Below, piece by piece: positions 52,189-62,120 of a DNA stretch of 64,000 bases (position 1 is its first letter; each line of letters begins with the position of its first letter). A model generated the notes under the pieces. It saw only the letters and a program-made list of their open reading frames with translations. It did no database searches and was not told the DNA's origin. This DNA is from Serpens sp964410065 (GTDB lineage Bacteria; Pseudomonadota; Gammaproteobacteria; Pseudomonadales; Pseudomonadaceae): assembly GCA_964410065.1 (NCBI GenBank), contig CAYPFO010000007.1, positions 1-64,000 of the forward strand, read 5' to 3'. The position numbers and the translations under genes are program-made.

Positions 52189-53034
52189 ATGTCTCAAGAT
52201 CGTCGCTACAGCTTCGAGTTCTTTCCGACGAAGACCGAAGCCGGGCATGAAAAACTGCTTAACACCGCACGTCGCCTGGCCGAGTACAAGCCGGACTTCT
52301 TTTCCTGCACCTACGGTGCCGGGGGTTCGACCCGTGATCGCACCCTGAACACCGTGCTGCAACTGGACCGCGACGTGCAGGTGCCGACCGCGCCGCACCT
52401 GTCCTGCGTGGGCGACAGCAAGGCCGATCTGCGCCAACTGCTCACCACCTACAAGGACAACGGCATTCGCCGCATCGTCGCCCTGCGCGGCGACTTACCT
52501 TCGGGCATGGGCCTGGCCAGCGGCGAGCTGCGCTACGCCAACGAACTGGTCGAGTTCATTCGCGCCGAAACCGGCGACCACTTCCACATCGAAATCGCCG
52601 CCTACCCGGAGATGCATCCGCAGGCGCGCAATTTCGAGGACGACCTGGCCAACTTCGTGCGCAAGGCCCAGGCTGGCGCCGACAGCGCCATCACCCAGTA
52701 CTTCTTCAACGCCGACAGTTACTTCTACTTCGTCGAGCGTGTGCGCAAACTGGGCGTTGAGATCGATATCGTCCCCGGCATCATGCCGATCACCAACTAC
52801 ACCAGCCTGGCGCGCTTCTCCGATGCCTGCGGTGCGGAAATTCCGCGCTGGGTTCGCAAGCAGCTGGAAGCCTATGGCGACGATATCGCCAGCATTCAGG
52901 CGTTCGGCGAGCAGGTGGTCAGCCAGATGTGCGAGACGCTATTGGCCGGCGGCGCGCCGGGTCTGCACTTCTATACGCTGAACCAGGCTGACCCCAGTCT
53001 GGCGATCTGGAACAACCTCAAACTGCCGCGTTGA
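52189..53034 (+). CDS. metF: 5,10-methylenetetrahydrofolate reductase
   Basis: Makes 5-methyl-THF for homocysteine methylation. The 281-residue FAD enzyme begins MSQDRRYSFEFFPTKTEAGHEKLLNTARRL (the FEFFP motif) and has TYGAGGSTRD, IRRIVALRGDLPSG and GADSAITQYFFN. ATG 52189 follows AAGGAA. A repeat-bearing 94-base gap separates it from ahcY. Methyl-cycle partner of AhcY. Confidence 0.98.
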   Translation: MSQDRRYSFEFFPTKTEAGHEKLLNTARRLAEYKPDFFSCTYGAGGSTRDRTLNTVLQLDRDVQVPTAPHLSCVGDSKADLRQLLTTYKDNGIRRIVALRGDLPSGMGLASGELRYANELVEFIRAETGDHFHIEIAAYPEMHPQARNFEDDLANFVRKAQAGADSAITQYFFNADSYFYFVERVRKLGVEIDIVPGIMPITNYTSLARFSDACGAEIPRWVRKQLEAYGDDIASIQAFGEQVVSQMCETLLAGGAPGLHFYTLNQADPSLAIWNNLKLPR

Positions 53035-53043
53035 GTGGTGCGC

Positions 53044-53071
53044 TTCACGCCTCCGACAAGGGAGGCGTGAA
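53044..53071 (+). terminator. Hairpin terminator after metF
   Basis: A perfect 11-base stem TTCACGCCTCC / GGAGGCGTGAA (53044-53054, 53061-53071) with a 6-base loop starts 10 bases after the metF stop. No T-run follows, so it may be Rho-dependent or an mRNA 3' end stabiliser. A 14-base palindrome CGACTGCGCAGTCG (53080-53093) lies just beyond. Confidence 0.6.
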
Positions 53072-53264
53072 CCTCTGCGCGACTGCGCAGTCGAAAAACA
53101 GCACGAAATTTCAGCTCTGGTATACTCCCGCAGTCTGCTCAGGCTTGCGCCCGGACGCTTGACCCTTCAGTGGTCGGCAGGACCGGTCGGGATCGCACCC
53201 TCAAACGCGATTCATGCCAGGCAATTACTTCATTGGGCCACACCCATTACATACAGGATTTCCC

Positions 53265-55079
53265 ATGTCCTTTGCTTCCCTCGGTCTCTCCGAGGCTATA
53301 GCCGGCGCTCTCGAGGCTGCCGGATACGCCACGCCCACTCCAGTGCAACAGCGGGCCATCCCCGCCGCGTTGCAAGGCCGCGATCTGATGGTCGCCGCCC
53401 AGACGGGCACCGGCAAGACCGGTGGTTTCGCCCTGCCTATTCTGGAAATTCTCTTCCCGGGCGGTCATCCCGATCGGGAACACCGCCACGGTCCGAAACA
53501 GCCGCGCGTGTTGGTGCTGACGCCCACCCGCGAACTGGCCGCCCAGGTGCATGACAGCTTCAAGCTGTATGCCCGCGACCTGCCGATGAAAAGCACCTGC
53601 ATCTTTGGCGGTGTCGGCATGAATCCCCAGGTGCAGGCTGTAGCCAAGGGCCTCGATGTGCTGGTCGCCTGCCCGGGTCGCCTGCTCGATCTGGCCAACC
53701 AGCGCCACATCGACCTGTCCCGCGTGGAAATTCTCGTCCTTGATGAAGCCGACCGCATGCTGGACATGGGCTTCATCCACGACGTCAAGAAGGTGCTGGC
53801 CAAGCTGCCCGCCAAACGCCAGAACCTGCTGTTCTCGGCGACCTTCTCCAAGGACATCACCGACCTTGCCGGCAAGCTGTTGCATAACCCCGAGCGCATC
53901 GAAGTCACGCCGCCGAACACCACGGTAGAGCGTATCGAACAGCGTGTATTCCATGTGCAAGCCAGCCACAAGCGCGCGCTGCTCGCCCACCTGATTACTC
54001 AGGGCGCCTGGGAGCAGGTGCTGGTGTTCACTCGCACCAAGCATGGCGCCAACCGTCTGGCCGAATACCTCGACAAGCACGGCCTGCCGGCGGTGGCGAT
54101 TCATGGCAACAAAAGCCAGAACGCGCGCACCAAGGCCCTGGCCGACTTCAAGGCCAATCAGGTTCGCGTGCTGGTGGCCACCGATATTGCCGCCCGTGGC
54201 CTGGACATCGACCAGTTGCCCCACGTGGTCAACTTTGAACTGCCCAACGTCGAAGAAGACTACGTGCACCGCATTGGCCGTACCGGCCGTGCTGGGCGTA
54301 GCGGTGAGGCCATCTCGCTGGTCGCGCCGGACGAGGACAAGCTGCTCAAAGGCATCGAGCGCATGACCAAGCAGCGCATTCCCGCCGGCGATCTGATGGG
54401 CTTCGACGTCAGCACCCTTGAGGTGGAAAAACCTGAAGTCCGCGAGCCGCGCCAACCGCGGCCGGTTCGTGGTGAGCGCCCGCAGCGTGGCGAACGCAAA
54501 AGCGAAGGTCGCGGCGAGAAAAAGTCGGAAAAGAGCACCGAGCAGAAGGCCGAGGGTGCAGGCAAAGGCGCTGAGCGCCCACGTCGCAACCGTGGCGACA
54601 AGCCCAAGGCGAAAAGCCCGGCCCAGGGCGACGCTATCAGCCGTCCACCGCGTTTGCCGGCCGATCGCGCGCCGGATGTGTTCCTCGACGATGAAATCGA
54701 CAACTTCGGCAACCGCGTCGATTACGTACCGGCGGAGAACAAGCCCCAAGGTCGTGGCCGTCGTCCTGGACAAGCCCCCCAGGGTCAGGGCGCCCGTAGC
54801 GGTCGCCCGGCAAGTGCTGGCGCAGGTGCCGGTGCAACAGGTGGCGCGGCTCGCAACAAGACTGGCGGCCGTAAAAAGCCCCACGGCGGTGGCCGGGTAT
54901 TGACCCCCAATGGCGAAGTGTCCCGTGATCAGCCTGCCGGTACGCGCAGCCGCCAGCCGGAAAAACAGCCGGTGATCATCCACAAGCACAAGGAACGTCT
55001 GCCCAGCCTGGAGCAGCTGGAGCAGTTGCCCAGCCGCCCCCGTGGCGAGAAGCCGGCACTGCTTACGCGTAATCGCTAA
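53265..55079 (+). CDS. rhlE: DEAD-box RNA helicase RhlE type, with long basic tail
   Basis: An ATP-dependent RNA helicase of 604 residues from MSFASLGLSEAIAGALEAAG (ATG 53265). Q-motif PTPVQQRAIP, Walker A AQTGTGKT (45-52), PTRELAAQ, DEAD at 160-163, SAT (LLFSATFS), and HRIGRTGRAGR are all present. The core ends near 375; the remaining 230 residues are low-complexity Arg/Lys/Gly/Pro rich, including a run of GRKKPHGGGR, likely RNA binding. Next to metF-ahcY as in PAO1, where the equivalent (PA0428, RhlE2) is involved in RNA turnover. An extended -10 TGGTATACT lies at 53118-53126. Confidence 0.96.
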   Translation: MSFASLGLSEAIAGALEAAGYATPTPVQQRAIPAALQGRDLMVAAQTGTGKTGGFALPILEILFPGGHPDREHRHGPKQPRVLVLTPTRELAAQVHDSFKLYARDLPMKSTCIFGGVGMNPQVQAVAKGLDVLVACPGRLLDLANQRHIDLSRVEILVLDEADRMLDMGFIHDVKKVLAKLPAKRQNLLFSATFSKDITDLAGKLLHNPERIEVTPPNTTVERIEQRVFHVQASHKRALLAHLITQGAWEQVLVFTRTKHGANRLAEYLDKHGLPAVAIHGNKSQNARTKALADFKANQVRVLVATDIAARGLDIDQLPHVVNFELPNVEEDYVHRIGRTGRAGRSGEAISLVAPDEDKLLKGIERMTKQRIPAGDLMGFDVSTLEVEKPEVREPRQPRPVRGERPQRGERKSEGRGEKKSEKSTEQKAEGAGKGAERPRRNRGDKPKAKSPAQGDAISRPPRLPADRAPDVFLDDEIDNFGNRVDYVPAENKPQGRGRRPGQAPQGQGARSGRPASAGAGAGATGGAARNKTGGRKKPHGGGRVLTPNGEVSRDQPAGTRSRQPEKQPVIIHKHKERLPSLEQLEQLPSRPRGEKPALLTRNR

Positions 55080-55091
55080 GCCGTCTGCTTG

Positions 55092-55124
55092 AAAAAAACG
55101 CCGCCTCGTCAGGCGGCGTTTTTG
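55092..55124 (+). terminator. Rho-independent terminator after rhlE
   Basis: Stem AAAAACGCCGCCT / AGGCGGCGTTTTT with a 4-base loop and flanking A/T runs, starting 13 bases after the rhlE stop. Confidence 0.93.
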
Positions 55125-55217
55125 TGTGCGCCCGGGAACTTTTTGGGGTAGGCACCGAACGGACGTAATGCTTCGTCACGTGACTACTGGCTCTGCGATG
55201 GCCATCCAAGGAAAACA

Positions 55218-56255
55218 GTGCCTGTAGTTGCGCACGCAAGGATTGCCCGTTGCCCCATGCCAGCCCGTAATCGAGATGGGAGATGCAGATTCAGCCACAT
55301 CGCCGCTGCCCTGGCGTTTTGGGGCAGTTCTGCGGTGCTGGCGCACGACAGCGACCTGCCGCGCTGGGCAGTTGAGCGTATCACTCCGCTGCATGACCGG
55401 GTCTCCCGCTGGGTGGACAATTCGTCTCGCAATATCGATGGCTTTTTCGGCACCAACGATAGCCTCAACGTGGAAAACGATTCCTACCTGCGCGTCAGCC
55501 AGGAACTGGAATGGCTGGAGGGCGATGTGCTGCAGCATGGCATCGGCATCCGCTTTCGGCTGGATGTGCCAACCACCGGCCAGCGGTTGCGTCTGGTGCT
55601 GGAGAGCAAGCCGGAAGAGGCGGAAGGCACTCTGGCCGAACAGGGCGCCCAGCGTCTGCGTAACGATCAGCGCGAAAAGCGCACCTCGGTGCTGGGGTTG
55701 GACCGCTTATTCGACAAGGACAAGAGCAAAGGCTGGAGAAACCGTCTGGGTGGTGGCATCAAGCTGCACCTTCCCCCTGACCCTTACGCACGCTTCACCA
55801 CCGAGCGTCTCTGGAGGCTCGGCGATGGGCCCTGGCAGCTCAGCTCCTACAATCGCCTGTCCTGGTTCAACAGTGACGGCTATTCGGCCCGTTCGCGCTG
55901 GGATGTCGGGCGGTTGTTGGATGACAGCCGGCACCTGCGCTATGTCACCCAGTTTCAGTGGCAGGAAGAGGTGGACACGCTGGAGTTCTCCCAGTCCATG
56001 GAGCTCAGCCAAATTCTGGGCAAACGCAGCGCGATCCAATATGCGGGCGTGGTCGTGGGGGAGAGCAGCTCTATCCCTCGGGTGAACGATTACTACCTGC
56101 AGGCTGCCTACCGGCGCAATCTGCATGAAGAAGTCCTGTTTTTCGACCTGGTGCCGGAACTGCACTTCCCTCGCGATGCCGATTTTCAGGCGCGCTGGGC
56201 GCTGACCCTGCGATTGGAAATGTTCTTCCGTGGCGCGGTCCGATTGCGCCCCTGA
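55218..56255 (+). CDS. Exported hypothetical protein of the rhlE-oprM gap
   Basis: A 345-residue protein with a signal-like segment (IAAALAFWGSSAVLAHDS) followed by a mature domain rich in aromatic, alternating-hydrophobic stretches (GGGIKLHLPPDPYARFTTERLW; AYRRNLHEEVLFFDLVPELHF) ending with LTLRLEMFFRG. This suggests an outer-membrane or surface beta protein. Start GTG 55218 has AAGGA at the right distance; ATG 55257 is the alternative and gives a shorter, more typical signal peptide. A similar gene (PA0429) sits here in PAO1. No function known. Confidence 0.8.
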   Translation: MPVVAHARIARCPMPARNRDGRCRFSHIAAALAFWGSSAVLAHDSDLPRWAVERITPLHDRVSRWVDNSSRNIDGFFGTNDSLNVENDSYLRVSQELEWLEGDVLQHGIGIRFRLDVPTTGQRLRLVLESKPEEAEGTLAEQGAQRLRNDQREKRTSVLGLDRLFDKDKSKGWRNRLGGGIKLHLPPDPYARFTTERLWRLGDGPWQLSSYNRLSWFNSDGYSARSRWDVGRLLDDSRHLRYVTQFQWQEEVDTLEFSQSMELSQILGKRSAIQYAGVVVGESSSIPRVNDYYLQAAYRRNLHEEVLFFDLVPELHFPRDADFQARWALTLRLEMFFRGAVRLRP

Positions 56256-56278
56256 TCGCACGGCGCTGCAAGCCAATA

Positions 56279-56308
56279 AAAAACGCCGCCCAATGGGGCG
56301 GCGTTATC
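56279..56308 (-). terminator. Bidirectional terminator between the exported protein gene and oprM
   Basis: Stem AACGCCGCCC / GGGCGGCGTT (56282-56291, 56296-56305) with a 4-base loop. On the minus strand it is followed by TTTATTGG, so it ends the mexAB-oprM operon, and it can serve the convergent plus-strand gene too. Confidence 0.85.
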
Positions 56309-56325
56309 CTTGTAGCGAAAGCCGA

Positions 56326-57741
56326 TCAGCCCTGCGGCTCGTCGGCCAGCCAGCCGCCGCCCAAAGCCTTGTACAGGTTGACCTCGCTGATCAGCTGCGC
56401 CAGGCGGTCGCCGACCAGTTGCTGACGCGCCGCGAACAGCTGGCGCTGGGCGACGAGCAAGTTGAGGTAGCTGTCCACACCGCCCCGGTAGCGACGCTCG
56501 GCGAGCTGGTAGTACTCCTCGCTGGCGGCCAGCAGGTTGCGCTGCGCCTGCACCTGGTCGCTGTAGGTAGCCCGCGCGGCCAGGCCGTCGGCTACTTCGC
56601 GGAAGCCCACCTGGATGGCCTTCTCGTACTGCGCGACCTGGATGTTCTTCGCCACTTCGGCGTAGTCGCGGTTGGCCCGCAGGCGGCCGGCGTTGAAGAT
56701 CGGCACGCTGATGCTCGGCGTGAAGCTCCAGTAATCGGCGTTCGAACTGAACAGGTCGGACAGCTCGCCGCTGGCGAAACCGAGCGCGCCGGTCAAGCCG
56801 ATGCGCGGGAAGAACGCTGCACGCGCGGCGCCGATGTTGGCGTTGGCGGCCCGCAGCTGATGCTCGGCCTGGAGAATGTCCGGGCGGTTCTGCAGCAGAT
56901 CCGAAGGCAATCCGGCCGGCACTTCGGCGAGCAGATCGTCACCCAGGCTGGACGCTTCCAGAAGCTGCGCCGGCACCGAGCCGCCGAGCAGTTGCGCCAG
57001 GGCGTTGCGGTCCTGGGCGACCAGGCGGGTGTACGCCGACAAGGCGCCACGAGTGCTTTCCGCGGCGGTTTTCGCCTGACTCAGTTCCAGGGCCGAGGCC
57101 ACACCCACGTCGAAGCTGCGCTGAGTCAGCGTCAGGCTTTCTTCGTAGGTCTTCAGGGTGTCCTGGGCAACCTTCAGCAGGGCCTGATCGGCCTGCAGGG
57201 TCAGCCAGGCATTGGCCACTGCGGACACCAGGCTGATCTTGGCGCTGCGCTGCGCGGCTTCGCTGGCGAAGTACTGCTCCAGCGCTTGATCACGCAGGCT
57301 GCGCACCCGGCCGAACAGGTCCAACTCCCAGGACAGGCCGAGGGTGGCGCTGTACTGGGTGTTGGTGCCGGCGGCCAGCGGATTGACCGCCTCCGGGGTA
57401 TGGGTGCGACTCATGGCTGCGTCGGCACTCACACCCGGGAAGATATCGGCACGCTGGATGCGGTACTGGGCGCGGAACGCCTCCACGTTAAGTGTGGCGA
57501 TGCGCAGGTCGTGGTTGTTCTCCAGGGCGATGCCAATCAATTGGCGCAGACGGTCATCGCGAAAGAACGCCTGCCAGCCCAGTTCGGCAGCCGGTACGCT
57601 GGCCACCTTGCCGGTATCGGCCTGCAGCGCGGCCGGTACCCAGCGCTCCGGCAGTCCCGGCTCGGGGCGCTCATAGTCGGGGGTCAGCGAGCAGCCGGCC
57701 AGCGTTACGGCCAGCGCCAGTGTCAAAGCGGACTTGTTCAT
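56326..57741 (-). CDS. oprM: Outer membrane efflux channel OprM/TtgC
   Basis: TolC-family outer-membrane lipoprotein of the RND pump, 471 residues. A lipobox LAGC with C17 is followed by the SLTPDYERPEPGLPERW start of the mature chain, and two TolC repeat (OEP) halves follow. Conserved segments RIGLTGALGFASGEL and RYRGGVDSYLNLLVAQRQLFAARQQL are seen. The ATG overlaps the mexB stop by four bases. It is named after the PAO1 gene; TtgC of P. putida is equally similar by eye. Confidence 0.96.
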   Translation of the reverse strand: MNKSALTLALAVTLAGCSLTPDYERPEPGLPERWVPAALQADTGKVASVPAAELGWQAFFRDDRLRQLIGIALENNHDLRIATLNVEAFRAQYRIQRADIFPGVSADAAMSRTHTPEAVNPLAAGTNTQYSATLGLSWELDLFGRVRSLRDQALEQYFASEAAQRSAKISLVSAVANAWLTLQADQALLKVAQDTLKTYEESLTLTQRSFDVGVASALELSQAKTAAESTRGALSAYTRLVAQDRNALAQLLGGSVPAQLLEASSLGDDLLAEVPAGLPSDLLQNRPDILQAEHQLRAANANIGAARAAFFPRIGLTGALGFASGELSDLFSSNADYWSFTPSISVPIFNAGRLRANRDYAEVAKNIQVAQYEKAIQVGFREVADGLAARATYSDQVQAQRNLLAASEEYYQLAERRYRGGVDSYLNLLVAQRQLFAARQQLVGDRLAQLISEVNLYKALGGGWLADEPQG

Positions 57742-60700
57742 TGTGCCTCTCCGTTGCGCTCAGTCTTGCGCGGCGTCTTGAACAGCGTGGTCACCCCGAC
57801 GAAGAACAGCGGCACCCAGAAGATCACCAGCACGGTGGCGGAGATCATCCCGCCGACCACGCCGGTACCGATGGAGTGTGCGCTGCCGGCACCCGCACCC
57901 GTGGCCAGAGCCAGCGGCACCACACCCATGGTGAACGCCAGCGAGGTCATGATGATCGGGCGCAGACGCATGCGGCAGGCTTCCACCGCCGCCTTGGTCA
58001 GATCCATGCCCTGGTCGTAGAGGTCCTTGGCGAACTCGACGATCAGGATGGCGTTCTTGGCGGTCAGGCCGATGGTGGTCAGCAGGCCCACCTGGAAGAA
58101 CACGTCGTTGGTCAGGCCGCGCCCCAGGGTGAAGAGCACGGCGCCGATCAGGCCCAGCGGCACCACCAGCATCACCGCGAAGGGGATCGACCAGCTTTCA
58201 TACAAGGCGGCCAGGGAGAGGAACACCACCAGCAGCGCCAGGCCCAGCAGGATCGGAAGCTGGCTGCCGGACATGCGCTCTTCGAACGACAGGCCGGTCC
58301 AGCTGATACCGATGCCGTTAGGCAGCTTTGCGGCAATTTCCTCGATGGCGGCCATGGCGTCGCCCGTGCTGTAGCCCGGGGCGGCGCCACCCTGGATCTG
58401 GATGGACTCCACGCCGTTGTAACGCGACAGCTTCGGTGAACCGTAGGTCCAGGTGCCGGTCGCAAAGGCGCTGAACGCCACCATCTCGCCCTTGTTGTTG
58501 CGGATGTACCACTTGTCCAGGTCTTCGGGGTTCATGCGCGCATGCGCTTCGCCCTGCATGAAGACCTTCTTGACCCGACCGCGATCGATGAAGTCGTTGA
58601 CGTAGGCCGAGCCCCAGGCGATGGACAAGGTGTTGTTGATGTCATTCATCGACAGACCCAGCACCTGCGCCTTTTCGTCGTCGATGAGGATCTGGTATTG
58701 CGGCTCGTCGTTCAGGCCGTTGGGGCGGACACCAGTCAGGGCCGGGTGTTGGGCGGCCATGCCGAGCAGCTGGTTGCGCGCGTTCATCAGCGCGTCGTGG
58801 CCGACACCGGCCATGTCCTGCAGGTAGACATCGAAGCCTGAGGCGTTACCCAGTTCGATTACCGACGGCGGCACGATGGCGAAAGCCATGGCGTCGCGGT
58901 GCTGGAAGAAACGCATCTGCGCTCGCTGCTGCAGGGCGAACACGGCGTCCTTGGCCTCCGGGCGCTTGGCCCAGTCCTTCAGGCCGACGAACATGATCGC
59001 CGCGTTCTGACCACGGCCGGCAAAGCTGAAGCCCTGCACGCTCATCACGCCTTCCACGGCGTCGCTTTCCTCGGTGAGCAGGTAGTTGCGCAGCTCATCG
59101 ACCATTTTCTCGGTACGCTCGAAGGTCGCACCCACCGGGGCAACCACCTGCACGAACATCACGCCCTGGTCTTCCGGCGGCAGGAACGCGGCCGGCACGC
59201 GTAAGAACAGCACGCCCACGGCCACCACGATGGCGACCCAGATACCCAGGAACGACCAGCGATTGCGCAGCACGCGGCGCACGCCGCCTTCGTACTTGTG
59301 TACGCCGCGTTCGAACTTGCGGTTGAACCAGCCGAAGAAGCCGCGCTTCTCGTCGTGATGGCCCTTGGCAATGGGCTTGAGCAGGGTGGCGCACAGCGCC
59401 GGGGTGAATATCAGCGCGACCAGCACCGACAGGCCCATGGCCGAGGCGATGGTGATAGCAAATTGGCGATAGATCACCCCCACCGAGCCGGCCATGAAAG
59501 CCATCGGCACGAACACGGCAGACAGCACAATGCCGATGCCCACCAGCGCGCCCTGAATCTGACCCATGGACTTGCGCGTCGCCTCGCGTGGCGACAGTCC
59601 TTCCTCGACCATCACCCGTTCGACGTTCTCCACCACCACGATGGCATCGTCCACAAGCAGGCCGATGGCCAGCACCATGGCGAACATCGTCAAGGTATTG
59701 ATGCTGTAGCCGAACATGAAGAGCACGCCGAAGGTACCCAGCAGTACCACCGGCACCGCCAGGGTGGGAATCAGCGTGGCGCGGAAGTTCTGCAGGAACA
59801 GGTACATCACCAGGAACACCAGCACGATGGCCTCGAACAGGGTCATCACCACGCTGGAGATGGACGCCGAGATCACCGGGGTGGTGTCGAACGGATACAC
59901 CACGTCCATGCCTTCGGGCAGGAACGGCTCCAGACGGCTAATGGTGTCGCGCACCGCCTCGGCGGTGGACAGGGCGTTGGCGCCGGTGGCCAGGTTGATG
60001 GCGATGCCGGTGGCCGGCATGCCGTTGTACTTGGCCGCGATGTTCTCGCGCATGGCACCCATTTCAACGCGGGCCACATCGCTCAGGCGTACCTGGGAAC
60101 CGTCGCTGTTGACCTTGAGCAGGATCTTGCGGAATTCATCAGGGCTTTCCAGGCGTGTCTTGCCGATGATGGTCGCGGTCAGTTGCTGACCGGGTACCGC
60201 TGGCAGGCCGCCGAGCTGGCCGGTGGATACCTGCACGTTCTGCGCCTTGATGGCGTTGCTGACGTCCATGGGGGTCAGCGCATAGCTCACCAGCTTGGCC
60301 GGGTCGAGCCAGATACGCATCGAGTAGGAGGAGCCGAATACCTGGAAATCACCCACACCCGGGGTCCGCGAAATCGGGTCCTGGATGTTGGAGATCACAT
60401 AGTCGGAGAGGTCGATGTTGCTGTAGCGGCCATCGCTGGAAACCAGCGCCACCACCATCAGGAAGCCACCGGCCGCCTTGGTCACCCGGATGCCCTGCTG
60501 CTGCACTTCCATCGGCAGCAGCGGGGTGGCCAGCTGCAGTTTGTTCTGCACCTGCACCTGGGCGATGTTCGGGTCGGTGCCCTGCTCGAAGGTGATCTTG
60601 ATCGAGCCGCTGCCGTCGTTGTTGGACTCGGCCGACATGTAGCGCATGCCGTCCAGGCCGCTCATCTGCTGCTCGATCACCTGGATCACGGTGTCCTGCA

Positions 60701-60869
60701 CCGTCTGCGCCGAGGCGCCCGGGTAGACGAGACTGATGTTCACCGACGGCGCGGCAATGCTCGGGTACTGGCTGACCGGCAGCTGCAGCAGCCCCAGACC
60801 GCCGGCAAGCATGACCACGAGGGCGATCACCCATGCGAAAATCGGGCGATCAATGAAAAAATTTGGCAT
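57738..60869 (-). CDS. mexB: RND multidrug efflux pump inner-membrane transporter MexB/TtgB
   Basis: Proton-driven trimeric exporter, 1043 residues, the AcrB/MexB length. It starts MPNFFIDRPIFAWVIALVVMLAGGLGLLQLPVSQYP. The proton-relay aspartates are in LAIGLLVDDAIVVVENVERVM (near 407-408), and the periplasmic porter loops repeat in each half. It sits between mexA and oprM; the gap to mexA is 21 bases, and the oprM overlap is four. Broad drug or solvent efflux is expected from the family. Confidence 0.98.
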   Translation of the reverse strand: MPNFFIDRPIFAWVIALVVMLAGGLGLLQLPVSQYPSIAAPSVNISLVYPGASAQTVQDTVIQVIEQQMSGLDGMRYMSAESNNDGSGSIKITFEQGTDPNIAQVQVQNKLQLATPLLPMEVQQQGIRVTKAAGGFLMVVALVSSDGRYSNIDLSDYVISNIQDPISRTPGVGDFQVFGSSYSMRIWLDPAKLVSYALTPMDVSNAIKAQNVQVSTGQLGGLPAVPGQQLTATIIGKTRLESPDEFRKILLKVNSDGSQVRLSDVARVEMGAMRENIAAKYNGMPATGIAINLATGANALSTAEAVRDTISRLEPFLPEGMDVVYPFDTTPVISASISSVVMTLFEAIVLVFLVMYLFLQNFRATLIPTLAVPVVLLGTFGVLFMFGYSINTLTMFAMVLAIGLLVDDAIVVVENVERVMVEEGLSPREATRKSMGQIQGALVGIGIVLSAVFVPMAFMAGSVGVIYRQFAITIASAMGLSVLVALIFTPALCATLLKPIAKGHHDEKRGFFGWFNRKFERGVHKYEGGVRRVLRNRWSFLGIWVAIVVAVGVLFLRVPAAFLPPEDQGVMFVQVVAPVGATFERTEKMVDELRNYLLTEESDAVEGVMSVQGFSFAGRGQNAAIMFVGLKDWAKRPEAKDAVFALQQRAQMRFFQHRDAMAFAIVPPSVIELGNASGFDVYLQDMAGVGHDALMNARNQLLGMAAQHPALTGVRPNGLNDEPQYQILIDDEKAQVLGLSMNDINNTLSIAWGSAYVNDFIDRGRVKKVFMQGEAHARMNPEDLDKWYIRNNKGEMVAFSAFATGTWTYGSPKLSRYNGVESIQIQGGAAPGYSTGDAMAAIEEIAAKLPNGIGISWTGLSFEERMSGSQLPILLGLALLVVFLSLAALYESWSIPFAVMLVVPLGLIGAVLFTLGRGLTNDVFFQVGLLTTIGLTAKNAILIVEFAKDLYDQGMDLTKAAVEACRMRLRPIIMTSLAFTMGVVPLALATGAGAGSAHSIGTGVVGGMISATVLVIFWVPLFFVGVTTLFKTPRKTERNGEAQ

Positions 60870-60890
60870 AACGAATTACCCTGGGCCGAC

Positions 60891-62006
60891 TTACTGTTGA
60901 TCGGCGGTGAGATTACCGGCTGGCTTGGTCTGTACGGCCACACCCGGCTGGATGTACTGCAGTCCTTCGGTGATCAGACGCTCGCCCGCCTTCAGGCCGG
61001 ACGTCACCAACCAGCGGTTGCCTATGGCGCGTTCGACTTCAACGGAGCGAGATTCGACCTTGCCTTCCATGTTCACCACCATGGCCAGTGGGCGGCCACG
61101 TGCATCGCGGGAAATACCTTGCTGAGGCGCCAGAATGGCCTTCTCGAGCACGCCGCTGACCAGTTCGGCTTTCACGAACATGCCCGGCAGCAGCAGTTTG
61201 TCCGGGTTGGGGAACAATGCACGCACGGTCACCGAGCCGGTTCCGGCGTCCACGCCGACTTCCGAGAACTCCAGCTTACCTTCGTGTGAATAGATGCTGC
61301 CGTCTTCCAGCTTCAGGCGGACCTTGGCGGCATTCTCACCGGCCTTTTGCAAGCGACCCTCTGCCATGGCCTTGCGCAGGCGCAGCAGATCGGTGCTGGA
61401 CTGGGTCACGTCCACATAGATCGGATCGAACTGTTGAATGGTGGCCAGCGGTTGGGCCTGACCATTGTTGACCAGCGCACCCTCGCTCACCGAGGAGCGG
61501 CCGATGCGGCCATCGATAGGCGCCAGCACCTTGGTGTAGCGCACATTGATGCGGGCCTGCTCGAGGCTGGCCTGGGCCTGCAGGAAGGCGGCGCGCGCTT
61601 CGTCGTGGGCCTGCTGGCTGACGGCATTGTCCTTGACCAGCTCGGCATAGCGCTGGGAGAGCGAACGGGTAGAAGCCAGCGTCGCTTCGGCGCTCTTCAG
61701 GGCAGCGTCGTAAACGGCGGCGTCGATCTGGTACAGCTGCTGACCGGCCTTGACCTCACTGCCTTCTTCGAACAGACGCTTCTGGATGATGCCATTGACC
61801 TGTGGGCGCACTTCAGCGCTGCGATAGGCCGTGGTGCGGCCCGGCAATTCAGTGGTCAGCGCATAGGGCTGGGCTTCAAGGGTAACGATGCCAACCAGCG
61901 GTGCAGGAGGGGCTGCGGTGGGCGCCGCCTGGTCATTACAGGCAACCAGCAGTGAAGCAATGGCAAAAACAGGAATCAGCGCCACATGGGCTGGCTTGAT
62001 CGACAT
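60891..62006 (-). CDS. mexA: RND efflux periplasmic adaptor MexA/TtgA
   Basis: Membrane fusion protein of the pump, 371 residues from MSIKPAHVALIPVFAIASLLVACND (ATG 62006, preceded by GAGG). The lipobox LVAC places the lipidated cysteine at C23. Lipoyl halves ELPGRTTAYRSAEVRPQVNGIIQKRLFEEGSEVKAGQQLYQID and the beta-barrel PIDGRIGRSSVSEGALVNNGQ are typical. First gene of mexAB-oprM. The upstream open frame to 62327 is non-coding leader. Its promoter overlaps a TtgR-like operator. Confidence 0.97.
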   Translation of the reverse strand: MSIKPAHVALIPVFAIASLLVACNDQAAPTAAPPAPLVGIVTLEAQPYALTTELPGRTTAYRSAEVRPQVNGIIQKRLFEEGSEVKAGQQLYQIDAAVYDAALKSAEATLASTRSLSQRYAELVKDNAVSQQAHDEARAAFLQAQASLEQARINVRYTKVLAPIDGRIGRSSVSEGALVNNGQAQPLATIQQFDPIYVDVTQSSTDLLRLRKAMAEGRLQKAGENAAKVRLKLEDGSIYSHEGKLEFSEVGVDAGTGSVTVRALFPNPDKLLLPGMFVKAELVSGVLEKAILAPQQGISRDARGRPLAMVVNMEGKVESRSVEVERAIGNRWLVTSGLKAGERLITEGLQYIQPGVAVQTKPAGNLTADQQ

Positions 62007-62085
62007 GTAAGACCTCGTGAAAAGAAACGGAGTAAGGCAAAAATATTGAACGGGGCCGACGTGTGGCAATGCGGGCAGGGTGCGA

Positions 62086-62116
62086 AATATACTTACATGC
62101 AGAACTGTTTGTAAAT
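62086..62116 (-). promoter_or_regulatory. mexA promoter overlapped by a TtgR-type operator
   Basis: On the minus strand -35 TTTACA (62110-62115), 18-base spacer, -10 TATATT (62086-62091). The spacer has the TtgR operator-like imperfect palindrome TTACAAACAG…CTGCATGTAA, closely matching the P. putida ttgABC operator as I recall it (TTTACAAACAA…ATGAATGTAAGTATA). A TetR-type repressor would block the promoter. No regulator gene is adjacent. Confidence 0.75.
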
Positions 62117-62120
62117 AAAA

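Noticed and set aside
59298..61289. 663-codon open frame opposite mexB and mexA
   Set aside because: Antisense to a clear RND pump, with His/Gln-rich composition and no motif.
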